Made by a program: the position numbers and the translations under genes. From positions 1-64,000 of the forward strand of contig CAVQTE010000022.1 in the NCBI GenBank assembly GCA_963716235.1: a stretch of DNA of 64,000 nucleotides, written 5' to 3'. Within the stretch, counting starts at the first letter, position 1, and each line of letters opens with the position of its first letter. Under the pieces are notes generated by a model. The model made no database searches, was not told the origin of the DNA, and was given only the letters and a program-made list of their open reading frames with translations. Positions 36,579 through 46,900 of this stretch are shown piece by piece. The DNA is from Sva-07 sp963716235 (lineage in GTDB: Bacteria > Actinomycetota > Acidimicrobiia > Acidimicrobiales > Ilumatobacteraceae).

Positions 36579-37228
36579 TCAGCCGAGCCCGACCGACGTG
36601 CCGGTGGCGAACAACACCAGCAGCGCTGTCGCAACGAGGGCGAGGATCTTCACGGGGCGGCGCATCCGCCAGCCGTCGTCGATCGGCGCGACGACGGCGT
36701 TCAGGCTCCGGACGATCACGGCGTAGGTGGCGACCATCAGCACACCCCGAAGAGCACTCCTACGGTGAGGCCATTGCCCACGAGGTCGGCGCCGAGATGA
36801 TCGGAACGGGAATCGCGAGCACTGCGAACACGACGCGGACGGCTCTCGGCCAGTCGGTGCGAGCGCTCGCCACCGACGCCCCGAAGACCGTGGGCAACAT
36901 ATTGCGCCGGCGCCGGTGAAGATCGGCAACGTCAGCACCGCGGCCAGCACCCGCGCGGCTGTGCTCCACCGTCGCCGAACACGTGCCCGTCGTGCTGCCC
37001 GCGCCGCCCCGTGCCCGGCACCAGCGACGGTGAACGTGAGGACGATGAAGATCGTGCCGCCCCAGGAGAATTCTGGATCGTCGCTGATGAGCGCATCCAG
37101 CAACGAGCCACGACGCCGAGCGTCGCGCCGGCAACTGGGGCCACGAGCACGATCCACCAAGCCGGCGCGTGTCCGCCGACGAGCCGGGTCCCGGGTTCGA
37201 TCACCGACAGGTCGTCGAGTGCAGGCAT
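36579..37228 (-). CDS. Hypothetical multi-pass membrane protein (multiply frameshifted)
   Basis: No family is recognised. Fragments in three frames read consecutively as a four-to-five-helix protein: MPALDDLSVIEPG, then WWIVLVAPVAGATLGVVAR, GGTIFIVLTFTVAGAG, AAVLTLPIFTGAGA, VVFAVLAIPVPII, and a C-terminal helix ILALVATALLVLFATG. At least three indels are needed. The ATG at 37228 is the most credible start. Each fragment is clearly hydrophobic, so a real coding region rather than chance is likely. Confidence 0.5.
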
Positions 37229-37354
37229 GTTCAGACAGACGGAGCAGAGACGCACGACGGGTGACAGCCAGTGGCATGTGGCCCACGTGTCACCCGTGCG
37301 CCCGCTTTGTTCGTCTCTACGGGCTCTGCTCGCGCCGGTCGAGCGGACGTGGCG

Positions 37355-38500
37355 TCAGTATTCGAGTTGGCCGGCGAGGGATTCGACGGCGTCGATGAAC
37401 TCCTCGACCATCTCGATCACCACCTGGCCGGCCGACTTGGGTTGGTTCATGGAGCCAACGATCTGGCCGACGAAGTAGTTGGCGAGCTTCTCGGCGCCGG
37501 ATCCGTGCGTGTACGCCGCCCGGTTGATGCGCGCCTGGGCCTCGTTGGTGAGGATCGGCTGCAGCGGCATGCCGAGCGGGTCGGGCGTGTCCTGACGATC
37601 CCACTCCTCGGTCCACGCCGACTTCAGCATTCGGGCGTGCTTGCCGGTGAGCGATCGTGAGCGGATCGTGTCGGCCGATGTGGCGGCGAGGAACTTCTGC
37701 TTGACGACGGGATGCGTCTCGGCCTCATCGGTCGTCAACCACACCGAGCCGCACCACACCCCCTGCGCGCCGAGTGCCATGGCGGCAGCCATTTGACGAC
37801 CCCGCCCGATACCTCCGGCGCCGAGCACCGGGATGTCGACCGCATCGACGATCTCGGGGATCAGCACCATCGAGCCGATCTCGCCGGTGTGGCCACCGGC
37901 CTCTGAGCCCTGGGCAATGATCAGATCGACGCCGGCCGCTTGATGCCGTTCGGCGTGTTGTGGCCGCCCGGCGAGCGCACCGATCAAGCGGCCCTCCTCC
38001 TTGACCCGGTCGATGAGGAACTGCGGTGGCGGGCCGAGCGCATTGGCGACGAACGCGGTCTTGTGGGCCAACGAGATCTCCAACTGCGGTCCGGCGGCGG
38101 CGGCGCTGAACGGTGCGATCCCGCCGTGACCAGCTGTTGAACGGCCCGTCGACCCGCTCTCGTCGGGCGGGAACTCGGGCACGTCGTAGCGGCGCAGGAT
38201 GTCGTCGACGAATGCTCGATGCGTGTCGGGGATCAGCGCTCGGATGTCGTCGAGGGTGTAGCCGCCGTCTTCGTCGCCGGCATACTTCGCTGGCACGATC
38301 AGGTCGACGCCGTAGGGCCGGTCGCCGATCTCGGCTTCGATCCACGCCAGGTCGATCTCGAGTTGCTCGGGCGAGTGGGCGACCGCACCGAGCACGCCGA
38401 GCCCGCCGGCTTTCGAGACAGCGGCAACGACGTCACGGCAGTGGCTGAATGCGAAGATCGGGAATTCGATACCGAGCATCTCGGTGGCGGCGGTTTTCAT
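37355..38500 (-). CDS. Nitronate monooxygenase (2-nitropropane dioxygenase family)
   Basis: An FMN-dependent TIM-barrel enzyme of 381 residues that oxidises alkyl nitronates, or acts as an enoyl-reductase-like relative. Typical blocks: LGIEFPIFAFSHCRDVVAAVSKAGGLGVLGA at the N-terminus, AQGSEAGGHTG for substrate contact, and the FMN-phosphate loop VLGAGGIGRGRQMAAAMALGAQGV. The ATG at 38500 has AGGAG upstream; the in-frame ATG at 38533 lacks a site. An insertion of about 40 residues (DVPEFPPDES...GGIAPFSAA) follows the second strand, as in several actinobacterial homologues. Confidence 0.85.
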   Translation of the reverse strand: MKTAATEMLGIEFPIFAFSHCRDVVAAVSKAGGLGVLGAVAHSPEQLEIDLAWIEAEIGDRPYGVDLIVPAKYAGDEDGGYTLDDIRALIPDTHRAFVDDILRRYDVPEFPPDESGSTGRSTAGHGGIAPFSAAAAGPQLEISLAHKTAFVANALGPPPQFLIDRVKEEGRLIGALAGRPQHAERHQAAGVDLIIAQGSEAGGHTGEIGSMVLIPEIVDAVDIPVLGAGGIGRGRQMAAAMALGAQGVWCGSVWLTTDEAETHPVVKQKFLAATSADTIRSRSLTGKHARMLKSAWTEEWDRQDTPDPLGMPLQPILTNEAQARINRAAYTHGSGAEKLANYFVGQIVGSMNQPKSAGQVVIEMVEEFIDAVESLAGQLEY

Positions 38501-38657
38501 CTGGTCTCCTGACGACGGGGCGAGCGTGTCCATTGTGGCCGCGCCGCCGTCCGGCGGACGAAGCCGCGTCGGGCCGAAGATCCCGCCTCGACGGGAACGG
38601 CGTACGCTCGGGATTGGTCGTCATTCCGGCGGCCACATCTCTCAGGAGCGATAACTC

Positions 38658-40031
38658 ATGTCCGTGACCGACTCGACAACAACGTCAGAGCTCGTCTCCA
38701 GGGCGAAAGCGATCACCGAGCGCGAGCTGGCGATCTACAAAGAACGAACCAAGGGATCGCAAGCCGCCACCGAGCGCGCTCGCAAGGTCCTTCCCGCCGG
38801 GGTGCCGTCGAGCTTCCAGGCGTACGACCCGCACCCGATCGTGGTGAAGCACGCCTCGGGATCGCACATGGTCGACGTCGACGGCAATACCTACGTCGAC
38901 TACGACATGGGTTTCGGCGCACTGTTCGCCGGGCACATGCACCCAGCGGTTCGCAAGGCCGTCGAGGCGCAGCTCGACCACGGCACGTTGTACGTCACGC
39001 CGTGCGAACTCGACGCCGAAGTCGCCGAACTGCTCGCTGAGCGTTACGGCTTCCCGATGTGGCGCCCCACGAACTCGGGCACCGAAGCCACCATGGACGC
39101 GATCCGTCTCGCCCGCGGCGTCACCAAGCGCGAGAAGCTCGTCAAGGTCGAAGGCGGCTACCACGGCCACCACGACGAGGTGATGATCTCCAACAAGCCG
39201 GCCATCGCCGACGCCGGCCCTGCCGACGCTCCATGGTCGATCCCCCAGTCGGCCGGTATCACGCAGGGCACGATCGACGACGTCATCGTCATCCCCTACA
39301 ACGACGCTCCAGCACTCGAGCGGGCCCTTGCGAGCCGCGAGGTCGCCTGCTTCATCGTCGAGCCGGTCATGGAGAACATCGGGATCTGTCTGCCCTTGCC
39401 TGGCTACCTTGAAGCGGTCCGTGAGATCTGCACGAAGTACGGCACGCTGTTGATCTTCGACGAAGTCAAGACGGGTCTCACGGCCGGGTGGGGTGGCGCC
39501 ACCGGGAAGCTCGGTGTCATGCCCGACCTCGTCACGCTGGCCAAGTCGATCGGCGGTGGGTTCCCGGTCGGCGCGTTCGGTGGCAAGGCCGAGTACATGG
39601 GCCTGATCACCACGGGCGAGGTACTCCATCTCGGCACGTACAACGGCAATCCGCTGGTGATGGCTGCGGCGAAGGCGACGCTCACCGAAGCGTGCACTGC
39701 CGAGGCCATCGAGGCCGCGGTCGCCCTCAACCATCGGCTCGTACTCGCCTGCCAGCCGATCATCGACGATGCCGGCTTGCCGGCCCACACCGTCGAGTTC
39801 GGTGCCAAGGGCTGCATCACGTGGTCGATCGAACCGGTGACGAACTATCGCGACTACAAGGCCACCGACTTCGACCTCGCGTTCGCCCAGTGGATGCACG
39901 GCATCAATCGCGGCATCCTGTTGCCGCCGGGCCTCGATGAGCAGTGGCTGATCTCGGTGATGCACAGCGAAGCCGATGCCATGCGGTACGCCGACGTGTT
40001 CGCCGAGTTCGTCGCCGAACTCACCGCCTGA
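38658..40031 (+). CDS. Class III aminotransferase (glutamate-1-semialdehyde aminomutase-like)
   Basis: A 457-residue fold-type I PLP enzyme. The PLP lysine is in TLAKSIGGGFPVGAFGG, with LIFDEVKTGL upstream and MRNTGTEA-type RPTNSGTEATMDAIRLAR binding the phosphate. It is closest to GSA-aminomutase-like aminotransferases (HMPSGH-type FAGHMHPAVRK), but lacks a heme-pathway neighbourhood, so a distinct amine or amino-acid substrate is likely. CAGGAGCG precedes the ATG by nine bases. A D-2-hydroxyacid dehydrogenase follows 40 bp later, hinting at a short pathway passing through a keto acid. Confidence 0.87.
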   Translation: MSVTDSTTTSELVSRAKAITERELAIYKERTKGSQAATERARKVLPAGVPSSFQAYDPHPIVVKHASGSHMVDVDGNTYVDYDMGFGALFAGHMHPAVRKAVEAQLDHGTLYVTPCELDAEVAELLAERYGFPMWRPTNSGTEATMDAIRLARGVTKREKLVKVEGGYHGHHDEVMISNKPAIADAGPADAPWSIPQSAGITQGTIDDVIVIPYNDAPALERALASREVACFIVEPVMENIGICLPLPGYLEAVREICTKYGTLLIFDEVKTGLTAGWGGATGKLGVMPDLVTLAKSIGGGFPVGAFGGKAEYMGLITTGEVLHLGTYNGNPLVMAAAKATLTEACTAEAIEAAVALNHRLVLACQPIIDDAGLPAHTVEFGAKGCITWSIEPVTNYRDYKATDFDLAFAQWMHGINRGILLPPGLDEQWLISVMHSEADAMRYADVFAEFVAELTA

Positions 40032-40070
40032 GCCCGATCGGCGTCGTCGCCGACTGAGAGACTGCGTGCC

Positions 40071-41024
40071 GTGGCTCTCTTCTGCACCGACACGTTCCTC
40101 GACGCCAATACCGACCGCCTCGCGGCCATAGCGCCCGATCTCGAGATCGTTGCGCTTCGGCGCGGCGAGGAGGTCCCGGCCGCCGACATCGAGCGCATCA
40201 CCATTGCGTTCTTCTCCGACGATGCGTGGCCGGAACGCGCAGCACCGTTCATGAAGGTTGCCCTCGAGGCAACCAACCTGCAATGGCTGCACTCGATGTC
40301 GGCCGGCGTCGACAGCCCGATCTTCGCGATGTTCATGGACCGAGGGGCTCGGGTGACCACCTCGTCGGGAGCGAGTGCTGCACCGATCGCGGGCACGGTG
40401 ATGCTGTATCTGCTGGCGCTGAGCCGGGGGTTGCCCCACTGGATGCGGGCGCAGGCAGCCCACGAGTGGAGCCCGGCCCCATTTCGTGAGCTCGACGGAC
40501 AGCGACTCGTGGTCGTCGGCTACGGCCCGATCGGCCAGGAGGTCGTGCGCCTCGCCGAAACATTCCGGATGGATCCCGTGATCGTTCGTCGCGCGGCCCA
40601 CGGCGACGAGCCATACCCGGTCCGAACACTCGCCGAGTTGACCGCTGTGGTGAGCGACGCCGATGCCGTCGTGGTCGCGCTCCCGCTCACCGAGACGACC
40701 CGCGGCATCGTGTCGGCCGACGTGATCGCGGCGATGGCGACGCACGCGATGTTCGTCAACGTCGGGCGGGGCGAACTCGTCGATCAGGCCGCCTTGACGG
40801 ACGCCCTGAAGTCGGGGCGCCTCGGTGGAGCGGGTCTCGACGTGTTCGCAACCGAGCCCCTCCCCGCTGAAGACCCGCTGTGGGATCTGCCCAACGTGAT
40901 CATCTCGCCCCACAGCTCAGGGGCGAGCGATGGTTCGACGCAACGGGTCGTCGAGATCTTCCTCGACAACCTCGGCCGGTTCGTTCGCGGCGAACCGTTA
41001 CGCAACGAGGTGCAACGAGGCTGA
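40071..41024 (+). CDS. D-2-hydroxyacid dehydrogenase (NAD-dependent)
   Basis: A 317-residue D-isomer-specific 2-hydroxyacid dehydrogenase. The NAD loop is VVVGYGPIGQEVVRLA; the catalytic Arg is in FVNVGRGELVDQAAL, the Glu in DVFATEPLPAEDPLW, and the His in ISPHSSGASDG. The N-terminal lobe (LFCTDTFLDANTDRLAAIAPDLEIV) is diverged, as in the phosphoglycerate/glyoxylate-reductase-like subgroup. GTG 40071 is the only reasonable start. Co-orientation with the aminotransferase suggests a shared substrate chain. Confidence 0.86.
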   Translation: MALFCTDTFLDANTDRLAAIAPDLEIVALRRGEEVPAADIERITIAFFSDDAWPERAAPFMKVALEATNLQWLHSMSAGVDSPIFAMFMDRGARVTTSSGASAAPIAGTVMLYLLALSRGLPHWMRAQAAHEWSPAPFRELDGQRLVVVGYGPIGQEVVRLAETFRMDPVIVRRAAHGDEPYPVRTLAELTAVVSDADAVVVALPLTETTRGIVSADVIAAMATHAMFVNVGRGELVDQAALTDALKSGRLGGAGLDVFATEPLPAEDPLWDLPNVIISPHSSGASDGSTQRVVEIFLDNLGRFVRGEPLRNEVQRG

Positions 41025-41044
41025 TCAGCGGGGACGGATGACGG

Positions 41045-41885
41045 TCAGGCGGCGATCAGTTCTGCGTGGGTACGGAGCTTCTCGATGGCCCGCTCCACCC
41101 GCCGACGAACGGCCTGTGGTGTCACGCCGAGTTCATTGGCGATGACGGCGAACGTGACTGCCTCGTGGCCGCGCAGGCCGAACCGGGCGGCGACGGCATA
41201 CCGGCTCGTCGGGTCGAGGTGGTCGAGCAGTGCGTCGATCTGTTCACTCCGGACGTTACGTTCGGCTGTCTCGTCCGGGCCTTCGTCATTGCTCCGCACC
41301 ATTGAGCCGAGGGTGTCGGTGCCATCGCCGAGGGGACGGTCCATCGAGTCGAGTTGGCTGAGCATGTCGATCATGGCCAGTTCGCCGGTGAGACGACTGG
41401 TGGTTGCGGCAGCGGCGATGCGCAGCTCGCGGCTGCGGTGGCCGGGGATCCTGATCGTGGTTGCCGACGCTTCGAGGCCCCGTTGGATCGACTGGCGAAT
41501 CCACCAGGTTGCGTAGGTGGAGAACTTGAAGCCACGGCGCCAGTCGAACTTGTCGACGGCCTTGTCGAGGCCGATCATGCCGTCTTGGACGAGGTCTTCG
41601 CGGTCGAGGTGCATCGGCACATTGAACTTGTTGGCGATGCTCTGCACCAGGCGGACATTGGCTTCGATGAAGTGGTGGCGGGCGTTCTCGCCGTCGACGA
41701 TCAACTGTTCGTCGCCGGCGTCGGCGCTGCCGTCGGCCAGGCGTTGCGCCGCATCACGGCCGGCTTCGATCGCCTTGGCGAGGACCCGCTCATCGTGGGC
41801 TGTGAGCAGCGCGCGGCTGTCGTGACGGCGTGTTTGCCTTCCGGTCGTGGACGTGTCGCGGTGGCTCGTCGGTGGCGGTGGGCAT
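41045..41885 (-). CDS. RNA polymerase sigma-70 family factor, SigA-like group (frameshifted)
   Basis: An alternative sigma factor of about 280 residues with regions 1.2 to 4. Region 2 holds NKFNVPMHLDREDLVQDGMIGLDKAVDKFDWRRG and the promoter-melting FKFSTYATWWIRQSIQR. Region 4 holds the helix-turn-helix FAVIANELGVTPQAVRRRVERA. The first 30 residues (MPTATDEPPRHVHD) are in another frame. Restoring CG in the CGCG run at 41808-41816 joins QPR to ALLTAHDERVLAKAIEAG. The longer open frame to 42295 is antisense to the next gene and not credible. A TATACT box 8 nt before ATG 41885 suggests a leaderless transcript. Confidence 0.85.
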
Positions 41886-41893
41886 GGTGCATC

Positions 41894-41899
41894 AGTATA
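41894..41899 (-). promoter_or_regulatory. Putative -10 box of the sigma-factor promoter
   Basis: TATACT on the minus strand ends 8 nt before the ATG at 41885. TTTACC lies 17 bp further upstream as a possible -35. The flanking DNA is the most AT-rich stretch of the window (about 41890-41950), shared with the divergent winged-helix gene. Confidence 0.55.
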
Positions 41900-41989
41900 A
41901 AACACACTTTTCAAAAGGTAAATGAAGGGTAGATCAACAGAATACCGTGCTCCGCTGATGGACCCGGGCAACAGGTGTCTTGCAATACG

Positions 41990-41995
41990 TATGAT
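41990..41995 (+). promoter_or_regulatory. Putative -10 box of the winged-helix gene
   Basis: TATGAT ends 6 nt before the GTG at 42002, which fixes that GTG as start over upstream in-frame codons. No -35 box was seen at 17 bp. Confidence 0.5.
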
Positions 41996-42001
41996 CAATG
42001 G

Positions 42002-42301
42002 GTGACGCTGATCGAACCGAAACCCGACCTGCCGTCGTGGACGTTCCTGACGAACCACGCGCACGTGATGGTGGCCCTCAGTCGCGATCCTGATCTCCGC
42101 CAGCGTGACCTCAGCTACGTCGTCGGGATCACCCCGGGTGCCGTGCAGCGAATCCTCGATGATCTCGAGCGTGGTGGCTACCTGCGGCGTCAGAAGGTCG
42201 GCCGCCGCAACCATTACGAGATCAACGACCGCCTCCGGTTGCGCCATCCGCTCGAAGGCGAACACACCGTCGGTGAGCTCCTCGAAATGCTCCACGACTG
42301 A
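42002..42301 (+). CDS. Small winged helix-turn-helix (MarR-like) regulator
   Basis: A 99-residue DNA-binding protein that is nearly all winged helix: helices in HAHVMVALSRDPDLRQRDLSYVVGI and TPGAVQRILDDLERGGYL, wing in RRQKVGRRNHYEINDRL. The C-terminal HPLEGEHTVGELLEMLHD may form a dimer helix. There is no ligand domain. It is divergent from the sigma factor and shares an AT-rich promoter region, so mutual regulation is plausible. A frameshifted SPFH-protein gene follows in the same direction. Confidence 0.75.
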   Translation: MTLIEPKPDLPSWTFLTNHAHVMVALSRDPDLRQRDLSYVVGITPGAVQRILDDLERGGYLRRQKVGRRNHYEINDRLRLRHPLEGEHTVGELLEMLHD

Positions 42302-42353
42302 ACTCGACGACTACTCTCTGCCTCTGTATGACCGTTGAGCTGAGGTGTTCCTG

Positions 42354-43263
42354 ATGGGTCCCGCTGGATGGATTGCGTTGCTCGTCGTCGTTGGAGTCGT
42401 GGTCTTCGTCGTCTGGTGGTGCTGCTCGAAACGTCGATCCGTGTCGAGCCCGGCACGCTGGCCCTGCTGCTTGAAGCGGGGTGCGTCCACCGAGCCGGGC
42501 GCTTGGTCCTGGTCGGCACTTCATGCAGCCGTGGCGCAAGGCGATGGTCCAGGTGTACCCGTCACGGGAGCTGGCGCTCATTGCGGGAGGTCCGGCATCG
42601 GGCGACGAGCGGGTCGACAAGACCGATGTGCCGCTCCGGCTCCACCTCGGCGACAAGGCGTTCGCCACATTGAGTTACACCGTGCGCTGCCAGCTCGACC
42701 CCAGCCCGGCTCCAGTCTGTCCACGACCAGTTCGGTCCCGAAGGCATCTGGTCGGCGCTGCGCGACACGACGGCGGAGTCTTGATCGCCGAGGCGGCGCG
42801 AACGTGTCGATCGACGACGCGTTCGGTGATCGGTTCACGGCACTTGGAAAGCGCATGGAGCAGGCGCTCGGCGAGGCGCTCGGCGGCATCGGGTTCCAGC
42901 CTGACGATGTTCAGCCTTCGCGAGATCGACCTCGGTGAGACCGGAGAGATCATCCAGTCCACGTTGCGCGCCGACGCGGAACTCGAGCGCGAGCAGGCGA
43001 TGGTCAAGGTCCGCCAGGCCCGGCTCGAGAACGACACCGCCATGGGAGAACTGGCAGCGAGCATCGATAGCGACGTGCTGTTGCGCTACCGCCAGCTCGA
43101 GTCGTGGCGGGACATCCTGGCGCGCTGGGACGGCGACCAGGCGATCCCGTCGGCGCTGTCGGCACCACTCGCCTCGGCTGCGACCGGGCTGGAGGTGCAG
43201 CTCACGCGCAGTGACGAGCAGAGCCTCACCGAGGAAGCAACGTCGACGGACGAGTGGGCGTGA
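42354..43263 (+). CDS. SPFH/Band 7-like membrane protein (multiply frameshifted)
   Basis: A single-helix membrane protein of about 300 residues related to stomatin/prohibitin-type proteins. The N-terminal helix is GWIALLVVVGVVVFVVWW. The body reads, across three frames, VLLETSIRVEPGTLALLLEAG, GRHFMQPW, DVPLRLHLGDKAFATLSYTVRCQLDPS, SVHDQFGPEGIWSALRDT, and DAFGDRFTALGKRMEQALGEAL, then a coiled-coil end from REIDLGETGEIIQSTLRADAE. At least five indels are needed between 42420 and 42930. Family assignment rests on layout and is moderate. The last 220 bases are in one clean frame. Confidence 0.55.
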
Positions 43264-43922
43264 GCACGTCTCCGTGGTCCGGTGACGCGCCGGACGGACG
43301 CCGGTCGAAGGGGAGGCAGCATCGCCTCCTCGAGGTCGTGACGGTGGTTCTCCTCGCTGTCGCCAGCGTCGGGTCGGCATGGTCGGCGTACCAGGTGTCG
43401 CAGTGGAACGGGGCCGAGACCGACGAGGCGCGGGCGTCGGCCACCTTCCGTATCGACGCCTCCCGCGAGTATGCGCTGGCGACGCAGATCGTCGCCTACG
43501 ACGCGTCGGCGGTGAGCCAGTACGCCCAGTCGATCGCTGCCGACAACGTCGAATTGCAGACGTTCCTCCGCGAAACCATCGTGCGACCCGGGTTCCGCCC
43601 GATCATCGATCAGTGGAAACAGCAGCTCGACGCCGGCCAACTCCCGACGAACCTCCTGGAGAATCAGGACTACCTCGATGAGCTGTTCGCGGCCTCCGAG
43701 GCCGCCGACGCCAAGGCGCTCGCAGCGTCCGTACGTGGCGAGGTGGCCGGCGACAACGCCGACGACTACATCCGCCTGACCCTGTTCTTCGCCACGGCAC
43801 TGTTCTTCGCCGGAATCACGGCATCGTTCAAGACCCGGTTCGCGCGGCTGATGCTGCTGAGCGCCGCCGGCATCACGCTGCTCGTCGCCGGCTCGCTCCT
43901 CGCCAGCTATCCCGTCGCCTGA
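43260..43922 (+). CDS. DUF4337-like membrane protein
   Basis: A 220-residue protein with one N-terminal helix (VVTVVLLAVASVGSAWSAYQ) and two C-terminal helices (LTLFFATALFFAGITASF and LLSAAGITLLVAGSLLA) around an acidic, Ala-rich soluble stretch. This layout is that of DUF4337-type proteins of unknown role; recognition is by architecture only. GTG 43260 overlaps the stop of the upstream SPFH gene, coupling the two. Its 3' end overlaps the convergent cydDC gene by 16 bases. Confidence 0.65.
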   Translation: MSTSPWSGDAPDGRRSKGRQHRLLEVVTVVLLAVASVGSAWSAYQVSQWNGAETDEARASATFRIDASREYALATQIVAYDASAVSQYAQSIAADNVELQTFLRETIVRPGFRPIIDQWKQQLDAGQLPTNLLENQDYLDELFAASEAADAKALAASVRGEVAGDNADDYIRLTLFFATALFFAGITASFKTRFARLMLLSAAGITLLVAGSLLASYPVA

Positions 43923-46900
43923 GTGACGATCTCGTGCCCGAGCACCAGCGTGGTGCGATCCGCGAGCTGGTCGAGGACAGTGTTCAGTACGAGGTTGGCG
44001 GTGACCGCGTCGAGATTGGCGGTCGGCTCGTCGAGCACGATGACCCGATGATCGGCAAGCAACACCCGAGCGAGCGCGAGGCGTTGTACCTCGCCGCCAC
44101 TCATCGCTGAGCCCCCGCGTCCGATTCGGGTGTCGAGATGCTGAGGGAGGAGCCCGAGCCAGGTGTCCAGACGTACGGCGTCGAGGGCTGCGACCAGCGC
44201 ATCGTCGTCGGCCTCGGGATCGGCGATCCGGAGGTTCTCTCGCACGGTCGTGTCGGCCAGCCACGGCAGCTGCTGCACCCAGGTCACCCGCTCGCGGCGA
44301 TGGCTCCACCGATGGCGCCGATGTCGTTGCCGTCGAGTCGATAGCTGGCCGGCATGTGGTGGCAGGAACCCGACCAGCGCAGCAGCGAGCGTCGACTTGC
44401 CACTGCCACTCGGGCCGGTGACCGTGGTGTGGGAACCGTACGGGAGCTCGACCGAGACAGGACCGAGTGCGTCGTTCGGACTCGTCGGCCATCGAGCCGT
44501 GAGACGATCGAGCGCGATGTCGGGGACGACGCTCACGGCGTGGGGATCGGTCGGCTCCGGTAGCGGATCGGGCGTGTCGAGCACCGACACCACGCGGTGA
44601 GCCGACCCCGCCACACTCGGAACGGTTGCGGCGGCCTCGTTCACGGAGCCCACGAGTTCCACGATGGCCAACGGCCAGAGCACCAGCACGCCGAGGACAG
44701 GTCCGGCAATCGACGTCGCCGACGGGCCGATCACGGCCAGCGTCGCGATCGTCGTGACGAGGGGGGCTGCCGCAACGACTGCAGCAGTACCGGAACGCAG
44801 CCGAGTCCGCCGGGTCGACAGCACATCGAGTTCGTCCCCGGCGGACTCGATGCTGCGTCGAGCCGCTCGCTCGATGCGATGGGCGATGAGCGCGTCGAGC
44901 GACTCGGTGTACGACAGCGCCCTGCCGGCGAGTCGGGCGCGCCGCTCGGCCATCAGCGGGCCGATCGACGACTCGCGGGCAACAGTGACAGCGGGCAGCG
45001 CCACACCGACGATCACGAGAGCCACGAGCAGCACGAGCCCGGCGGCGGGGTCGAGCACGATCGTGATGAGCGCAGCCGCGGCCGCGGTGGCCGCGACGGC
45101 GAGCACCGGCCCGAGCACCCGGACGAACAGATCGAGGAGCCGGTCGACATCGTTCACCACCCGCTGGAGTACGTCGCCGCGTTCCCAGCCGGGAATGCCC
45201 GCGGGCGCGATGTCGGCGAGCCGGTCGACGACGGCGGCGCGGATCTCGCTGAGTGAACGCAGCCCGGCGTCGTGCGTTGCCAGTCGTTCTCCGTAACGGA
45301 ACACGCCCTTGCCGATGCCGAACGTTCGAACAGCGAGGATCGCGAGCGACAGCTCGGCCAGATCCGGTTGCTCGCTGGCCTTCACGATCAGCCAGGCCGC
45401 AACGGCGGCCAGCCCGAGCGTGCACACCTCGGCGAGCGCGCCGAGCAGCGTGGCACCCACGAAGCGACGACGGGCCGGCCGCGCCATCTGCATCACCCGC
45501 CGCGTGGCGGTGCGGAGTTCCTTGCGGGTGGGACTCGGCGCACTCGGTGTCGCTGTCGGTGCGGTCGGGTTCGGCGCGCGAGGCCGGGGCGCTCAGCGTG
45601 TACGCAGCGTGCACAGTCGGATCGGGCCGGGCTGGTGGCTGCGCTGGTGGCTCGATCGCACCACCGAGTTCGATGACGTGATCCGCGACCGCTCGGCACC
45701 GAGCGTCGTGGGTCGCCACCAGCACGGCCGCACCGTTGACGTCGTGCCAACCGGCCGATCGCATGCCACACACGTTGTGCGTTGTCGGCATCGAGGTGAG
45801 CGGTCGGCTCGTCCGCGAGGACGAAGCGAGCGCGACCGGCTCGGACGGCCACGAGCGCCGCGGCCACCTGCACACGTCGCAATTGGCCACCCGAGAGTTC
45901 GTCGGTTCGGCGCGATCCGAGCCCGGTGAGGTCGACGTCGTCGAGTGCCGTGGCGACGAGATCATCGGAGGCCTCCGTCGACCCGCGTACGTCGTCGGCG
46001 ACGGAGGTTCCGAGGGCGGTCAGGCGCTGCCCGACGACAGCCAACTGGTCGGCCCACGATTCAGGATCGAGGTCGCGTAGATCGATTCCGCCGACCGTGA
46101 TGGCGCCTCGTCGGTGCAGGAGTCGCCCGCGGCAGGCGTCGATGAGCGTCGACTTGCCGATCCCGGTCGGCCCGTACACCGCGACGATCGATCCTGGCGT
46201 CACATCCAGGTCGATGTCGGCCAGCACGGTCCGATCCCGGCGGACGAGATCCACCCCGCGCAGCAGCATCGGACCGGATGTCGGCGCATCGAGGTGGCCG
46301 AGCGGCATCACCGGTCGTTCGAGCAGATCGTGGAGATCGTCGCTCGCATCGAGACCCGACTGGGCGGCATGGAAGCCGGCACCGACTCGACGCAGCGGCA
46401 GATAGCACTCCGGCGTGAGCAGCAGGACCACGAGCGCGGTGACGAGGGCGAGGCCGCCTGATGCCAGCCGGAGGCCGATCTCGACGGCGATCAGTGCCAC
46501 CGACAGTGTCGCGATGAGTTCGAGGGCGAACGCCGAGAGGAAGGCGACGCGCAGTGCCGCCCATCGTGGTCGCCCGGTACTGCTCGGACACGTCGTGGAC
46601 CGAGTCGCGTTGCGCCTCGGCCCGCCCGAACAGGCGCAGCGTCGGGAGCCCCTCGACGACGTCGAGGAAGTGCCCACCGAGGCGTTGCAGCACGGCCCAC
46701 TGGCGTTGCGTGCGGCGCTCGGTCATCCGGCCGATCAGCACCATGAAGATCGGGATCAATGGAACCGTGACCGCGATCAGCAGCGCCGACGGCGGGTCGG
46801 CGAACAGGATCCGTGCACCGGCGGCCAATGGCACCGTGACGGCCAACATGAGTGCCGGGAGGAACTGTCGGACGTACGGCTCGAGTTCGTCGACGCCGGT

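Noticed and set aside
41886..42295. Extended sigma factor frame up to 42295
   Set aside because: It is antisense to the winged-helix gene and reads as its shadow; the real N-terminus is in another frame from ATG 41885.
42300..42360. Possible fourth copy of the 50-nt palindrome before the second SPFH gene
   Set aside because: It lacks the GTTTGCG and CGCAAAC ends; only a few core bases resemble the family.
43086..45965. A 959-residue minus-strand frame across the cydDC region
   Set aside because: Most of it is Arg/Ser-rich shadow; only short parts carry true CydD sequence because of frameshifts.
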